Under the pieces are notes generated by a model that was given only the letters and a program-made list of their open reading frames with translations, was not told where the DNA came from and did no database searches. Positions 35,474 to 45,456 of a stretch of DNA of 64,000 nucleotides are shown here, in pieces. The first letter of the stretch is position 1; each line of letters starts with the position of its first letter. Where the stretch lies: the NCBI RefSeq assembly GCF_001942345.1, contig NZ_MKKI01000042.1, positions 186,001 through 250,000 of the forward strand, in the 5' to 3' direction. This stretch comes from Corynebacterium sp. CNJ-954 (GTDB lineage: Bacteria > Actinomycetota > Actinomycetes > Mycobacteriales > Mycobacteriaceae). A program made the position numbers and the translations under genes.

Positions 35474-37545
35474 ATGTATGCTGCGAATCACCCCAGGCCC
35501 GCCTCCCGTATCCGACTCCGACGGTTCGCCGCCTCCGTCGCCGTCGCCGGGGTGGCTGGTCTCGGCGTCGGGGCCGGCGCCGCTCTGGGGTTCGGGACGG
35601 CGGCCGCAGAGCCCTCACCCGCTGACGCCACCGTCCTCGCCCAGGGGACGGCGACAGACACCGGTTCCGCCACCGACATCACCCTGGACTCGCAGGTTGT
35701 CGACCAGGCAGGCGTGCTGTCGGACTCCGAGCGCAGCTCCATCGAGGAGACACTGGCCAAGGGCCCGTCGGAGACAGGGGTGAAGGCGTACCTGGTGTAC
35801 GTGGACAACTACGGAGGGGACGAGAATGCGTTGGCTACAGAACTGTTGTCACAGGACGGCGGAGACAATGTCCTCGTAGGGGTGATCAATGTCCTCTCCG
35901 AGACTGACGGGAGGATCGGAACCGCACCCGGCCCCGCCGTTCCCGACTCCATGACCGAAGATGTCCGCTCGGCCGCTCGGGAAAACCTCGGAGGCGGAAA
36001 TTGGGCTGGGGGCGGTCAGGCGATCGCCGATGTCGTAGCCGACGTCACCCCGGCTTCCACATATGCCTGGGGTGGTGCCGCGGCAATCGTCGTCGTCGGC
36101 GGCGCAGGTGGCGCGATCTGGTACACGCGGAAGAAGAAGCGCGAGAACGAGGCCGAGCAGCTCGAGTCCGCCCGCACGATCACTCCGGAAAACACCGACG
36201 ACCTCTCGCAGCAACCCACCCACGTGCTGCGCACCCTGGCCAGCGAGGAGCTCCACAGCACCGACGAGTCGATCCGCAAGGGCCACCAGGAGCTGGACAC
36301 CGCCGAAGCAGAATTCGGCGAGGAACGCACGCGGGACCTCCGCAAGGCCCTTGATGTGTCAAAGAAGGCACTGGCAAAGGCCTACGACACTCACCAGCGG
36401 CTCCAGAATGGTCTGGTCAGCGGTGAGCACGAGGAACGCGCACAGCTGATCGACATGATCTCCTCTTGCGGAACAGCGGAACAGAATCTGCGGGATCAGG
36501 CCGAACGGTTCGCCACTCTGCGCGAGAAGTTGATCGACGCGCCTGAGATCGTAGACAAATTCTTCCAGCAGACGGTCGAGCTTCGCTCCCGTATCCCCCG
36601 GTCCCGCGAGATCCTGGAGAACCTGGCCAGCAAGGTGGAACCTGAGCTCCTGGAATCCGTCTCCGACAACCCGGACATTGCTGAAGCCGAAATCACTGAA
36701 GCAGAGCAGGCTATCTCCCGCGCCCGTGAACTGCTGAACCTGCCTGCCGGCCAGCAAGGTGAACTCATTGACGCCGCCAGTGCCGCGCATCTGGCCATCA
36801 GTCAGGCCGACAGCCAGCTGTCAGCCGTCGAGCATGCTGAAACCCAGCTCCAGGAGGCACAGAAGAACCTCGACTCGCTGATCCAGGAGGTCGCCGAGGA
36901 GATCACGGAGTCCACCCATCTCGCCGCGAGCAATGCTGACATCGACCGTGACGAACTCGGTAAAGCCGTCGAACGGGCTAGGAAAGCACTCGACGCAGCC
37001 AGGGAGAATGGTGACCGGGACCCGCTGGGAACCTACTCGGAGCTCCTTGACGCCGACGGTGAGCTCGACATCCAACTGGATGAAGCCCGCGGCGTCGAGA
37101 ACAACTACCAACGTACGTTGGGAATGGTGGACCGCACCATTGCAGAAGCGACGAACCACCTGCGGGCGGTCGAGGACACGATCCACACCCGCGGCCGCAT
37201 GATCGGAGTCGAAGCCAGGTCCTCCGCCCAGTCCGCGGCTCAGGCTCTCGACGCTGCACACAAGCAACGGGACTCTCAACCGCGTGCGGCATTCACGGCC
37301 GCACAACAGGCGAATGCTCTGGCGCGCCAGGCATCGCAGATGGCTCGTCGAGATATCGACGACTACAACCGGAGCAACAACTACTACGGCGGAGGCGGAG
37401 GCGGTGGAAATCTCGTCGCCGGTATGCTCCTCGGTTCGCTTCTCAGCGGGAACGGCGGATTCGGTGGAGGAGGTTTCGGTGGAGGCTTCGGCGGTGGGGC
37501 GGCGGAGGAGGATTCGGCGGGGGCGGCGGAATCGACAGCTTCTAG
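35474..37545 (+). CDS. TPM-domain membrane protein with coiled-coil region and Gly-rich tail, frameshifted near 37497
   Basis: About 690 residues if repaired. A signal peptide (about 8-50) precedes a TPM/Psb32 domain (VVDQAGVLSDSERSSIEETL ... VGVINVLSETDGRIGTAPGPAVPDSM), then a transmembrane helix (about 200-223, YAWGGAAAIVVVGGAGGAIWY) and RKKKRENE. A long charged coiled-coil stretch of some 400 residues follows, and a tail GGGGGGGNLVAGMLLGSLLSGNGGFGGGG. The written frame then leaves the Gly-rich pattern; one extra G in the GGGG run at 37496 restores GGGFGGGGGIDSF and the stop at 37545. ATG 35474 is preceded by TATTGT and seven bases (leaderless). TPM proteins are linked to membrane repair or stress; no direct function is known. 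Confidence 0.8.
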
Positions 37546-37700
37546 GCTCCCGATTCCTGTCACGGATTACGCCGGCCGCCTCCGACGACCCGGGGCTATT
37601 CTGGACCGCCACCGCACTCGGGCGTAATCGGTGCCAAGAGGTGATGCAGTAGCAGTCTGGCTAGCACCCCGTCGGGGCCAAAGCAACTAGCCTAGGCCAC
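37546..37700. promoter_or_regulatory. Spacer with leaderless promoter of the RibD-C gene
   Basis: TAGCCT (37688-37693), seven bases, then ATG 37701. No gene in the rest. Confidence 0.55.
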
Positions 37701-38222
37701 ATGACAACCCACTACTTCACCGCGTCCAGTCTCGACGGATTCATCGCCACGACCGACCACTCACTCGGCTGGTTGACCTCCCAGGACTTCGACTGGGACG
37801 GGCCGATGTCCCCTACCAGCTTCGTCGAGGGTGTCGGCGCCATAGCGATGGGCGCGACCACCTATGAATGGATTCTGGCGAATGATGACGGGTGGAGCTA
37901 CAACGTTCCCGCCTGGGTATTCACTCACCGTGACCTTCCCACCGTCGACGGCGCAGACGTCCGCTTCACATCGGCATCCGTCACCGAGGTACACGCACAG
38001 ATGACGGAAGCCGCCGGTGAGAAGGACTTCTGGATCGTCGGCGGAGGGGACCTGGCGGGTCAGTTCGCCGACGCCGGACTCCTCGACGAGGTGTGGATCC
38101 AGTACGCACCTGTCACCCTCGGAGACGGCGCACCGCTACTCCCCCGCCCCCTCAGCATGGAGCTCCTGGAGACAGTGAGAAACCGGGCGCTGGTGTGCAC
38201 CCGGTTTGCGGTCCTCAGGTGA
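37701..38222 (+). CDS. Dihydrofolate reductase-like (RibD C-terminal domain) protein
   Basis: 173 residues. Begins MTTHYFTASSLDGFIATTDHSLGWL, the typical N-terminal strand and SxDG motif of the RibD C-terminal/DHFR-like family; VGAIAMGATTYEWIL and FWIVGGGDLAGQFADAGLLDEVWIQYAPVTLGDGAPLL provide the nucleotide-binding GGG and the conserved end. Such stand-alone reductases bind NADPH, but substrates are rarely known, and riboflavin genes are not nearby. Monocistronic with its own leaderless promoter. Converges on the glyS operon. Confidence 0.85.
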   Translation: MTTHYFTASSLDGFIATTDHSLGWLTSQDFDWDGPMSPTSFVEGVGAIAMGATTYEWILANDDGWSYNVPAWVFTHRDLPTVDGADVRFTSASVTEVHAQMTEAAGEKDFWIVGGGDLAGQFADAGLLDEVWIQYAPVTLGDGAPLLPRPLSMELLETVRNRALVCTRFAVLR

Positions 38223-38255
38223 ACGGATCACGTACTCCCCGCCGGGAAACTTCTC

Positions 38256-38849
38256 TCAGAGGAAACCGAGGAAGTACAGAACCAGGAACGGCACCAGGAT
38301 GATCAGGAAGATCGACAGGCGCCAGGTGGCGGACAGTACCCGTGTCTCCATGGCGTGACGGGCCACCCATGACAGGAACACCTGGACATCCAACGGCAGT
38401 TTCTCACCCGCCCCCTCGAAGGAGACGTGGACGTTCTTGAGACCACCGTTCTCTGAACTGAACTGACCGATCTTCTCCGCTTTCCTGAGATCCAACGGCT
38501 CATCCTGCTCGGAAGGAGCCTTGAAGAGGACAAAATCCTTCTTGCTCTCCGCGTGGATCAGGACACGGTGCCGGTCGGCGGTGCAGCTGACGTTCTTGGA
38601 GGCGCCGAACGTCTTCGCATCTCCGACGGCGGTGAACACCTGTGACCCGGTGGCTTCACCGGTGGTCGCCGTCATGGCCGGACCTTTGTCTGCGTCAAGC
38701 TTCCAGGTGTCTCCGCCGAAACGGATCGTGGCGACGTCCCGTTCCACGGAGTACTCCCCCACCCTGTCCATGTCGCTGGGAAGGCCTGCGTAGATCGGGA
38801 AGGTGTGCCCGTCGGAGGGGACGGTCCAACGGATGTCAGGGTTCGGCAT
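38256..38849 (-). CDS. Unknown corynebacterial tail-anchored membrane protein
   Basis: 197 residues. The soluble part (1-165) is beta-rich (DIRWTVPSDGHTFPIYAGLPSDMDRVGEYSVERDVATIRFGGDTWKLDADKG); the C-terminal 30 residues are a membrane helix (WRLSIFLIILVPFLVLYFLGFL) ending at the stop, so it is a tail anchor with the bulk in the cytoplasm. I do not recognise the family. It starts 18 bases after the glyS stop, so it is read with glyS. No clear link to tRNA charging. Confidence 0.65.
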   Translation of the reverse strand: MPNPDIRWTVPSDGHTFPIYAGLPSDMDRVGEYSVERDVATIRFGGDTWKLDADKGPAMTATTGEATGSQVFTAVGDAKTFGASKNVSCTADRHRVLIHAESKKDFVLFKAPSEQDEPLDLRKAEKIGQFSSENGGLKNVHVSFEGAGEKLPLDVQVFLSWVARHAMETRVLSATWRLSIFLIILVPFLVLYFLGFL

Positions 38850-38867
38850 GTCTCAGTTCCGTTCCGG

Positions 38868-40250
38868 CTAGCAGCCTGCGAGCCGCTCGGCCAGGTAGCC
38901 CTGCAACTTATCCAGGCTGACCCGCTCCTGGGACATGGTGTCGCGCTCGCGCACGGTCACCGCATTGTCCTCGAGGGTGTCGAAGTCGACGGTGACGCAG
39001 AACGGCGTACCGATCTCGTCCTGACGGCGGTACCGGCGTCCGATGGCACCGGACACGTCGTAGTCGACGTTCCAGAGGCCGCGGAGCTCCTCTGCCACCT
39101 TCTCCGCCGTGGGGGTGAGAGTCTCCTTCTTCGACAGGGGCAGGACGGCGACCTTCACCGGTGCGAGACGGCGGTCCAGGCGCAGGACGGTGCGCTTGTC
39201 GACGCCGCCCTTGGTGTTCGGTGCCTCGTCTTCGAAGTAGGCGTCAACCAGGAAGGCCATCATGGCACGGCCGAGACCGGCGGCCGGCTCGATGCAGTAC
39301 GGGATCCACCGCTCGCCGGTCTCCTGGTCGAAGAAGCTGAGATCTTCGCCGGAGTGCTCGGCGTGGGTCTTCAGGTCGTAGTCCGTGCGGTTGGCGACGC
39401 CCTCGAGTTCACCCCACTTCGAACCGGCGAAGTTGAAGGCGTACTCCACGTCCACGGTGCGCTTGGAGTAGTGGGAGAGCTTCTCCTGCGGGTGCTCGTA
39501 CAACCGCAGGTTCTCCGGGTCGATACCGAGGTTGACGTACCAGTTGAACCGGTCGTCGATCCACCTCTGGTGCCATTCCTCGTCCTCGCCCGGCTTGACG
39601 AAGAACTCCATCTCCATCTGCTCGAACTCCCGGGTGCGGAAGATGAAGTTACCCGGGGTGATCTCGTTGCGGAAGGACTTTCCCGTGTTGGCGATACCGA
39701 AGGGCGGCTTCTGACGGGCAGAGCCCATCACGTTCTTGAAGTTGATGAAGATGCCCTGCGCGGTCTCCGGACGCAGGTAGTGCAGGCCCTCCTTGTCGTC
39801 GACAGGGCCGAGGTAGGTCTTCAGGAGACCGGAGAACTCACGCGGCTCGGTCCACTTTCCTGGTTGGCCGGTGACCGGGTCATTGATGTCGGCGAGACCG
39901 TTCGGCGCCTCGTGACCGTGCTTCTCCTCGTAAGCCTCCAGAAGGTGGTCCGCGCGGTACCGCTTGTGGGTGTACAGCGACTCCACCAGCGGGTCACTGA
40001 ACACCTCGACGTGCCCCGAGGCCTCCCAGACCTGCGTCGGCTGGATGATCGAGGTGTCCACGCCCACGACGTCCTTGCGGGAGGTCACCATGTGACGCCA
40101 CCACTGGCGCTTGATGTTCTCCTTGAGCTCGACGCCCAACGGACCGTAGTCCCAGGCGGAGCGCGTACCGCCGTAAATCTCACCCGCAGGGAACACCAGT
40201 CCCCTGCGCTTGCAGAGGTTGACGACGGTCTCGATGTTACTTGCGGCCAT
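38868..40250 (-). CDS. glyS: Glycyl-tRNA synthetase (homodimeric alpha2 type)
   Basis: 460 residues. Charges tRNA-Gly in the cytoplasm. Class II landmarks: [35 protein letters not shown] at the start, motif 2 [26 protein letters not shown], motif 3 [15 protein letters not shown], and the anticodon-binding domain from about 365 on ([14 protein letters not shown]). Corynebacteria use this eukaryote-like form, not the bacterial alpha2beta2 enzyme. GAGGAG is about 12 bases before the ATG. 6C RNA is transcribed in the same direction upstream with its own terminator. The downstream tail-anchored protein is probably co-transcribed. Confidence 0.96.
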   Translation of the reverse strand: MAASNIETVVNLCKRRGLVFPAGEIYGGTRSAWDYGPLGVELKENIKRQWWRHMVTSRKDVVGVDTSIIQPTQVWEASGHVEVFSDPLVESLYTHKRYRADHLLEAYEEKHGHEAPNGLADINDPVTGQPGKWTEPREFSGLLKTYLGPVDDKEGLHYLRPETAQGIFINFKNVMGSARQKPPFGIANTGKSFRNEITPGNFIFRTREFEQMEMEFFVKPGEDEEWHQRWIDDRFNWYVNLGIDPENLRLYEHPQEKLSHYSKRTVDVEYAFNFAGSKWGELEGVANRTDYDLKTHAEHSGEDLSFFDQETGERWIPYCIEPAAGLGRAMMAFLVDAYFEDEAPNTKGGVDKRTVLRLDRRLAPVKVAVLPLSKKETLTPTAEKVAEELRGLWNVDYDVSGAIGRRYRRQDEIGTPFCVTVDFDTLEDNAVTVRERDTMSQERVSLDKLQGYLAERLAGC

Positions 40251-40378
40251 GGGCTCGGGGCACTCCTCGTTGACGGTGGGGTTGACGGTCGTTCAGACAA
40301 TCACGCCCATGATACCGGGACGGCCACCGCGAGGCACCCCCGGGTCACGCACTCCGACCCGACCTTCCTGAGGGCATT

Positions 40379-40503
40379 AAAAAGGACCCGCGAAAGGGGG
40401 GGTTATCGCGGGTCCCGGCCACGCTGTCCTCCGAAGAGGATGGGGCCTTGTTCCCCGTTTGATGGGATGGACTTAGGGGGGGACAAGCCATCCCTGGGGA
40501 ACT
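40379..40503 (-). ncRNA. 6C RNA
   Basis: Small actinobacterial RNA defined by two stem-loops with at least six cytosines in each loop. On the minus strand the first stem GGATGG...CCATCC (about 40465-40493) has CCCCCCC in its loop; the second, GGACCCGCG...CGCGGGTCC (40384-40414), has another CCCCCCC, and is followed by TTTTTAATG, so it doubles as the terminator. TAAATT (40510-40515 on the minus strand) is the likely -10, giving a 5' end near 40503 and a length of about 125. In mycobacteria the C-rich loops pair with G-rich mRNAs. Confidence 0.88.
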
Positions 40504-40682
40504 GGCACTAATTTACGGCGGCTCCGCCACCCCTGTCAAGTCCACCGATCCTACCTCGAATAAGCCACTCTCACCTGCGCATTCCGAGGCATGGGACGGG
40601 CTCCGGACAACACTTCCCCGACGGGTCCCGGAATGCCGTTCCGTTCCCTCCGTCCGCGTGAACGGTTAGGGTGGAGGGCACG
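40504..40682. promoter_or_regulatory. Divergent promoters of 6C RNA and zur
   Basis: The 6C promoter (TAAATT, 40510-40515, minus) and the zur promoter (TAGGGT, 40665-40670, plus) with GGAGGG as zur ribosome site. No gene seen between them. Confidence 0.5.
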
Positions 40683-41099
40683 ATGAACACTCCCCGGATC
40701 GGACAGCGAAACACCCGCCAACGCGCGGCGGTGGTCGACACGCTCGAAGGGATGACCACCTTCGCCAGCGCGCAGGACATCCACGCCACCCTCAGCGAGC
40801 GCGGCCACAAGGTCGGCCTGACGACGGTGTACCGCACGCTCCAACAGCTGAACACCCAGGGGATGATCGACACTCTGCAGGACGACAGCGGCGAGATGCT
40901 CTACAGGAGCTGCAGCTCCGTGCACCACCACCATCATCTCGTGTGCACGTCATGCAGAAAAGCGGTGGAGATCGACGGCGGTCCGGTGGAACGGTGGGCC
41001 ACGGATGTCGCCCGTCAGCACGGCTTCGTGATGACCGGCCACACCGCCGACGTCTTCGGACTCTGCGCCGACTGTGCCCGCACGCAACGCCGGAACTGA
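40683..41099 (+). CDS. zur: Zinc uptake regulator, Fur family
   Basis: 138 residues. The winged HTH (RNTRQRAAVVDTLEGMTTFASAQDIHATLSERGHKVGLTTVYRTLQQL) is followed by the dimer domain with HHHHHLVCTSCRKAVEI and a final CADC, giving two CxxC pairs for the structural zinc plus a histidine sensing cluster. It matches Zur more than Fur, and its place beside glyS agrees with C. glutamicum zur. There an ArsR/SmtB-type gene stands between glyS and zur; here it is absent and the 6C RNA occupies the spacer. ATG 40683 follows GGTGGAGGG. Confidence 0.9.
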   Translation: MNTPRIGQRNTRQRAAVVDTLEGMTTFASAQDIHATLSERGHKVGLTTVYRTLQQLNTQGMIDTLQDDSGEMLYRSCSSVHHHHHLVCTSCRKAVEIDGGPVERWATDVARQHGFVMTGHTADVFGLCADCARTQRRN

Positions 41100-41124
41100 G
41101 CAGGGACTGCCGCTCCCCCAGCTC

Positions 41125-42276
41125 CTACGCCGCGGCGACGTCGAACAGGCTTCCCAAAGCGAATGTCACGGCTGCCGCGCCGAATCCGATGGCCAGCTGT
41201 CGCAAGGCACGCTTCCAGGACGACATCCCGGACAGTAGTCCCACCATGGCACCGGTGACGAGAAGAACCACTCCCACCAGTACACAGGACAGGACGATCG
41301 CAGGCAGACCCACCAGCCCGAGGATCAACGGGATCACCGGTACAAGCGCGCCGACACCGAAGCACAGGAAGCTCGAGACGGCTGCGGACATGCCGGACCC
41401 ACCGTTTTCAGTGGCCTCGACGCCCTCCTCGGCAAGCTCAGCTATCTCGTCCTCTGCGCCGGAGTCCAGCCCACCGGCGAACTCAGGATCAGCGTCCGGC
41501 CCGTCGGTGGCGTCCTTGATCTCCTTGAGCCGGGACAACTCGGCGAACACGCGCCGCGCCTTCCGTCCGGCAGCCTCCGGGTCCATTCCACGCGCCCGGT
41601 AGACCAGCTCCAGTTCATTGCGGTCCACGTCCAGCTTCGGCACCGCCGTGCTGGCATTCGGGTCAGGGGTCGACGCTTCCAGCAGCTCCTTCTGGCTCGT
41701 CACCGACACATATTCACCGGCGGCCATCGACAGGGCACCCGACAACAGGCCGGCGATACCCGCCGTCAGCATCGTCGCCTGCCCGGCGCCGGCACCGTAC
41801 ATCCCCAACAGGAGCGCCAGGTTCGACACCAGTCCGTCGTTGGCGCCGAAGATCGCGGCGCGGAAATCCCCCGACATCTTCGCTCTGCCCCGTGCTGCCA
41901 GCCCCCGGACGACCTCGGCGTGGATCGCCTCATCCGCCGCCATCTGTTCGGTGGCGTCCTTGTCTGACAGGTAGTGGTTGCGCGACTCCGCGGACTGGAG
42001 CAGTGCCAGGACGAACACCGACCCGAATCTACGTGCCATCCAGGCCATCAGCCTGGTGTTCAGCCCAGCTTTCCGGGGCAGTCCGACGTCGTCTCCCAGA
42101 CGGGCCCGCCAGTACTCCTCGTGGCGGGACTCTGCCTCGGCGATGCCCAGCAGGATCTCGCGTTCCTCACCGGTCCGTTTCCGGGCGAGCTCCCGGTACA
42201 CTGTCCCCTCCGCCCGTTCGTCGGCCAGGTAGCGTCGCCACCGGTTGAGTTGTCGGCGGGTCGGTTCGTCGTTCAT
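41125..42276 (-). CDS. VIT1/CCC1-family transporter with ferritin-like N-terminal domain (MbfA-like)
   Basis: 383 residues. Residues 1-135 are a ferritin-like four-helix domain with Glu/His ligands ([39 protein letters not shown]). Residues 140-383 form the VIT membrane domain: [50 protein letters not shown], and C-terminal helices. This combination is found in MbfA-type exporters that remove iron (or manganese) from the cytoplasm. Its start overlaps the uppS stop by 4 bases (ATGA), so the two are translationally coupled. The 3' end converges on zur. A link with iron and zinc homeostasis is possible by function only. Confidence 0.9.
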   Translation of the reverse strand: MNDEPTRRQLNRWRRYLADERAEGTVYRELARKRTGEEREILLGIAEAESRHEEYWRARLGDDVGLPRKAGLNTRLMAWMARRFGSVFVLALLQSAESRNHYLSDKDATEQMAADEAIHAEVVRGLAARGRAKMSGDFRAAIFGANDGLVSNLALLLGMYGAGAGQATMLTAGIAGLLSGALSMAAGEYVSVTSQKELLEASTPDPNASTAVPKLDVDRNELELVYRARGMDPEAAGRKARRVFAELSRLKEIKDATDGPDADPEFAGGLDSGAEDEIAELAEEGVEATENGGSGMSAAVSSFLCFGVGALVPVIPLILGLVGLPAIVLSCVLVGVVLLVTGAMVGLLSGMSSWKRALRQLAIGFGAAAVTFALGSLFDVAAA

Positions 42277-42998
42277 TTCACACCGCCGAACCGCCGGTCC
42301 CGTTTCGCGTACTCCAACACCGCTTCCCGCAGATGCTCCGGGGTGAAATCAGGGAACAGGACGTCCTGGTACACCATCTCGGCGTACACCGACTGCCACG
42401 GCAGGAAGTTCGACGTCCGCTGCTCGCCGGACGGGCGCAGGAACAGGTCCACGTCGGGCATACCGGGATCGTTCATGAAGGCCGAGACCGTCTTCTCGGT
42501 GATCTCACGGGGCTTCAACCTCCCTGCGGCGACCTCCGCGGCGATCGCCCGCGTGGCGTCCGTGATCTCCGCCCGCCCGCCGTAGTTCACGCACATGACC
42601 AGGGTCATCCTGGTGTTGTCGCGGGTCTGGTCCTCGGCCTTCGTCAGTTCCGAGATCACCGACCGCCACAGCCGCGGGCGTCGCCCCGCCCAGATGACCC
42701 GTACACCTTTCGCATCGAGTTCGTCGCGTCGCCGACGCAGCACGTCGCGGTTGAACCCCATGAGGAAGCGCACCTCCTCGGCGCTCCTGCGCCAGTTCTC
42801 CGTGGAGAAGGCGTACGCGGAGAGGTAGTCGACCCCGAGTTCCAGGCATTCGTCGATGATGTCCATCAGGACGCCTTCGCCGCGCTTGTGCCCCTCTGTG
42901 CGGGGAAGGCCCCGGTCCTGCGCCCAACGGCCGTTGCCGTCCATCACGATCGCGACGTGACGGGGAATGAACTCGGCGGGGATCTCGGGTCTACTCAC
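42273..42998 (-). CDS. uppS: Isoprenyl transferase (undecaprenyl/decaprenyl diphosphate synthase)
   Basis: 241 residues from GTG 42998 (TTG 43004 is in frame). It adds cis-isoprene units to make the lipid carrier of wall polysaccharides. Motifs: [27 protein letters not shown] with the catalytic Asp, [14 protein letters not shown], and the C-terminal [35 protein letters not shown]. The synteny recO-uppS matches Rv2362c-Rv2361c, whose product makes decaprenyl diphosphate, so that chain length is likely. CACAAT is close to the start. Overlaps the downstream VIT-type gene. Confidence 0.95.
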   Translation of the reverse strand: MSRPEIPAEFIPRHVAIVMDGNGRWAQDRGLPRTEGHKRGEGVLMDIIDECLELGVDYLSAYAFSTENWRRSAEEVRFLMGFNRDVLRRRRDELDAKGVRVIWAGRRPRLWRSVISELTKAEDQTRDNTRMTLVMCVNYGGRAEITDATRAIAAEVAAGRLKPREITEKTVSAFMNDPGMPDVDLFLRPSGEQRTSNFLPWQSVYAEMVYQDVLFPDFTPEHLREAVLEYAKRDRRFGGVK

Positions 42999-43023
42999 GC
43001 CCAATATTGTGCCAGACGGCGGG

Positions 43024-43827
43024 TCACAGAGAAGAGAATGCCCGACACGGGGATTCCGTCTGGTTCTTCACATGGGCGAGGAGAAGCTCGTGGGCGATGC
43101 TCAGTATGCGGGCGCCGTCCGCCTCGTCGGCGACGGCGTCTACCGCGGCAAGGTCGCCCGGCCGGCCCCGGGACAGCAGCCAGAGGACCCGGACGGACTG
43201 TGCCGGCGGGGTAAACGCCCCCGGCGGGCGACAGGACGTACACACCGCGCCGCCGGCCAACGGGTGGAAGGCGGAGTGCGGGCCCGCCCGTCCGCACTGC
43301 GCGCAGTCCACCAGACTGGGGGCCCAGCCTGCCATTCCCAGGGACTGCAGGACGAACCGGTCCGCCTGGGTGCGAGGGGGGAGTTCGGTGCCCGGGGTGC
43401 CCGCGTCCCGCCATGCCAGCGCTGCCAGCGCCTGGTCAAGCCCGTCGAAAATGTGTCCCGCGTCCTCCCCTGACCCTTGGACGGTGAGTTCGGCGATCTC
43501 CAGCATCGCCACGCCGGCGTAGTACCGGTCGACGTCGGTACTGATCTGGGGTGCGAATGTATGGACCGTGACGGCGTCGGTGACGTTGGCCAGGCCGCCG
43601 TCCGGCTTCGACCGGTTCCGCCCCGGGTAGATCTGGACATTCACGCGGCAGAAGCGGTCGAGCCGGGCGCCAAAGCGCGACTTGGACCGGCGGATCCCCT
43701 TCGCGACGGCGCGAACCAGTCCGTGCTCCCGAGTCAGCAGCACGACGATGAGGTCGGCTTCACCGAGTTTGTGGGTGCGGACGACAAAAGCCTCGTCCCG
43801 GTACTGGGGACGAGAGCTCCTGGACAT
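43024..43827 (-). CDS. recO: DNA repair protein RecO
   Basis: 267 residues. It anneals SSB-coated single strands and loads RecA with RecF/RecR. N-terminal OB-fold ([51 protein letters not shown]), helical middle, and a zinc finger with CAQCGRAG and [11 protein letters not shown] 43827 is preceded by TACACT and seven bases, so it is leaderless with its own promoter though uppS follows after 25 bases. Upstream gene is the DUF4282 protein, whose stop lies 46 bases away. Neighbours era and uppS match M. tuberculosis. Confidence 0.95.
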   Translation of the reverse strand: MSRSSRPQYRDEAFVVRTHKLGEADLIVVLLTREHGLVRAVAKGIRRSKSRFGARLDRFCRVNVQIYPGRNRSKPDGGLANVTDAVTVHTFAPQISTDVDRYYAGVAMLEIAELTVQGSGEDAGHIFDGLDQALAALAWRDAGTPGTELPPRTQADRFVLQSLGMAGWAPSLVDCAQCGRAGPHSAFHPLAGGAVCTSCRPPGAFTPPAQSVRVLWLLSRGRPGDLAAVDAVADEADGARILSIAHELLLAHVKNQTESPCRAFSSL

Positions 43828-43873
43828 GGTGACCAGTGTACGACCGGAGGCCGCGCACTGGTCGGGCGAGGTG

Positions 43874-44407
43874 TCAGTACCTTCCGGGCTGGCCACCCTG
43901 GCGCTCCAGCAGTCGCTGGTCGATCGACTGTGCGGACTGTGCGATACGGATGTTGGAGAGGTAGAACTCCAGCATCATCCGCAGGGACATCAGCATGAAG
44001 AGCATGCCGACCGTGAGAATGATGACGCCGAACAGTCCGAGGACGAAACCGCCGACGCCGAATTCACTGGTCGGCGCGATGAGGGCGAAGAGGACGTAGC
44101 CGACCCACAGCAGAGCGATGAAGGCGAAGCCCAGCGCGTAGGCGAACTTGATGATCGACGGCGTCGCGTAGCGGGTGAAGCTGAAGTCGAACAGTGCGGA
44201 GAAGAACGAGTCCTGGTTCGTTCCTCCACCGGGCGCAGCGGTGTAGGTGCCGGGGCCGGGCTGTGGTTGGGCGCTGAAGGATGGGTAGCCCGACCCCTGG
44301 TTCGAGGCACCACCGGAGGGGTTACTCCACCGGTTGGCGCGGTACTCGCCGTTGTCTCCGTTGTCACTATTACGGCTGTTGTCGCTGTTGTCACCGGGGG
44401 TGCTCAT
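43874..44407 (-). CDS. DUF4282 membrane protein
   Basis: 177 residues. The N-terminal 65 residues are disordered (Ser/Asn/Gly/Pro-rich, NSDNSRNSDNGDNGEYRANRW). Then SFFSALFDFSFTRYATPSIIKFAYALGF begins the DUF4282 domain, with two membrane helices (about 88-112 and 122-146) and a C-terminal helix SLRMMLEFYLSNIRIAQSAQSI. The family is widespread in actinobacteria and lacks a known function. AGGAGACTTTC precedes the ATG. It stands between era and recO where the mycobacterial order has other genes, so it is probably a lineage-specific insertion. Confidence 0.82.
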   Translation of the reverse strand: MSTPGDNSDNSRNSDNGDNGEYRANRWSNPSGGASNQGSGYPSFSAQPQPGPGTYTAAPGGGTNQDSFFSALFDFSFTRYATPSIIKFAYALGFAFIALLWVGYVLFALIAPTSEFGVGGFVLGLFGVIILTVGMLFMLMSLRMMLEFYLSNIRIAQSAQSIDQRLLERQGGQPGRY

Positions 44408-44469
44408 GAAAGTCTCCTGGGAGCGTCGGGTTAGGTCACACCGACATTATCATCGTGATCATCGCATCC

Positions 44470-45456
44470 TCAGAACCCCAGGCGCCCCAGCTGCTTGGGG
44501 TCGGACTGCCAGTTCTTCGCGACCTTCATCCGCAGATCCAGGTACACGTTCTGTCCCAGCAGGTCCATGAGGCTCTGCCGGGAGTTGTGGATGATCCGGC
44601 CCCAGCGGCGGTTGTCCTTGCCCCGCAGGATCCGTTTCTGGCCTTCACGTTCCAGGAAGATCACCGCGTGGACCTCCAGGACCCCCTCCCGCTCCTCCGA
44701 GGGCAGCACCTCGTCGATCTGGACGGCGACCGAGTGCGGCAGCTCGTCGTGCAGACCGGACAGGGCCGCTTCCCTGATCAGTTCCGACATCCGGGTGTCC
44801 CGGTCATCGTCGGTGACGTGGTCGTCCGGGTAGAACTTCGGCCCCTCCGGCAGCAGGCCGGTGACGATGTCGAGCAGGACGTCCAGCTGCACCTCACCGG
44901 CGGCGGAGACCGGGACGACCTCTCCCCCGTCCAGCAGGTCGTGCAGGGCCATGAGCTGTGCACCGACCTGGTCCTTGGACGCCTTGTCGAGCTTGGTGAC
45001 GATGCCGACCACCGGGGTCTTCGGCGCAGCCTTATGGACCGCATCCAGAATCCACCGGTCGCCGGGGCCGATCTTCTCGTCCGCCGGGATGCACAAACCG
45101 ATGACGTCCACGTCCGCGTAGGTCTCCTTGACGACCTCGTTGAGACGCTCCCCCAGCAGGGTACGCGGCCGGTGCAGCCCGGGGGTGTCGACGACGATGA
45201 TCTGGGAATCCGGACGGTGCACGATTCCGCGGATCGGGTGCCGGGTGGTCTCCGGCTGGTCGGCGGTGATCGCGATCTTCTCGCCGACCAGGGCGTTGGT
45301 CAGGGTGGACTTGCCGGTGTTCGGGCGACCGACGAAGCTGATGAACCCACTGCGGAAGCCCTCGGGTGCGCTGAAGTCGACCGCGGGTGCGGCGACAGCG
45401 TCGGACGGCAGATCCGTCTCGTCGGGAAAATCGGGGAAGTCCGGGGCGTCACTCAT
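44470..45456 (-). CDS. era: GTPase Era
   Basis: 328 residues from ATG 45456. Ribosome-assembly GTPase that binds the 3' end of 16S rRNA. G1 GRPNTGKST, G3 DTPGLH, G4 TKLD, G5 VSAA, and a KH domain at about 235-325 (LPHSVAVQIDEV ... GRIIHNSRQSLMDLLGQNVYLDLRMKVAKNW). It has an acidic N-terminal extension of about 32 residues ([17 protein letters not shown]) not in E. coli Era. The start overlaps the upstream CorC-like stop by 8 bases, and it is the last gene in the run phoH-ybeY-corC-era. Confidence 0.95.
   Translation of the reverse strand: MSDAPDFPDFPDETDLPSDAVAAPAVDFSAPEGFRSGFISFVGRPNTGKSTLTNALVGEKIAITADQPETTRHPIRGIVHRPDSQIIVVDTPGLHRPRTLLGERLNEVVKETYADVDVIGLCIPADEKIGPGDRWILDAVHKAAPKTPVVGIVTKLDKASKDQVGAQLMALHDLLDGGEVVPVSAAGEVQLDVLLDIVTGLLPEGPKFYPDDHVTDDDRDTRMSELIREAALSGLHDELPHSVAVQIDEVLPSEEREGVLEVHAVIFLEREGQKRILRGKDNRRWGRIIHNSRQSLMDLLGQNVYLDLRMKVAKNWQSDPKQLGRLGF

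Noticed and set aside
38805-40511. Long rightward open frame (568 codons) opposite glyS
   Set aside because: It is the high-GC mirror of glyS; its protein has no family features and glyS is unmistakable.
40251-40560. Glycine riboswitch or T-box before glyS
   Set aside because: No T-box sequence or tandem glycine aptamer; the structures are the C-loop hairpins of 6C RNA with its own terminator.
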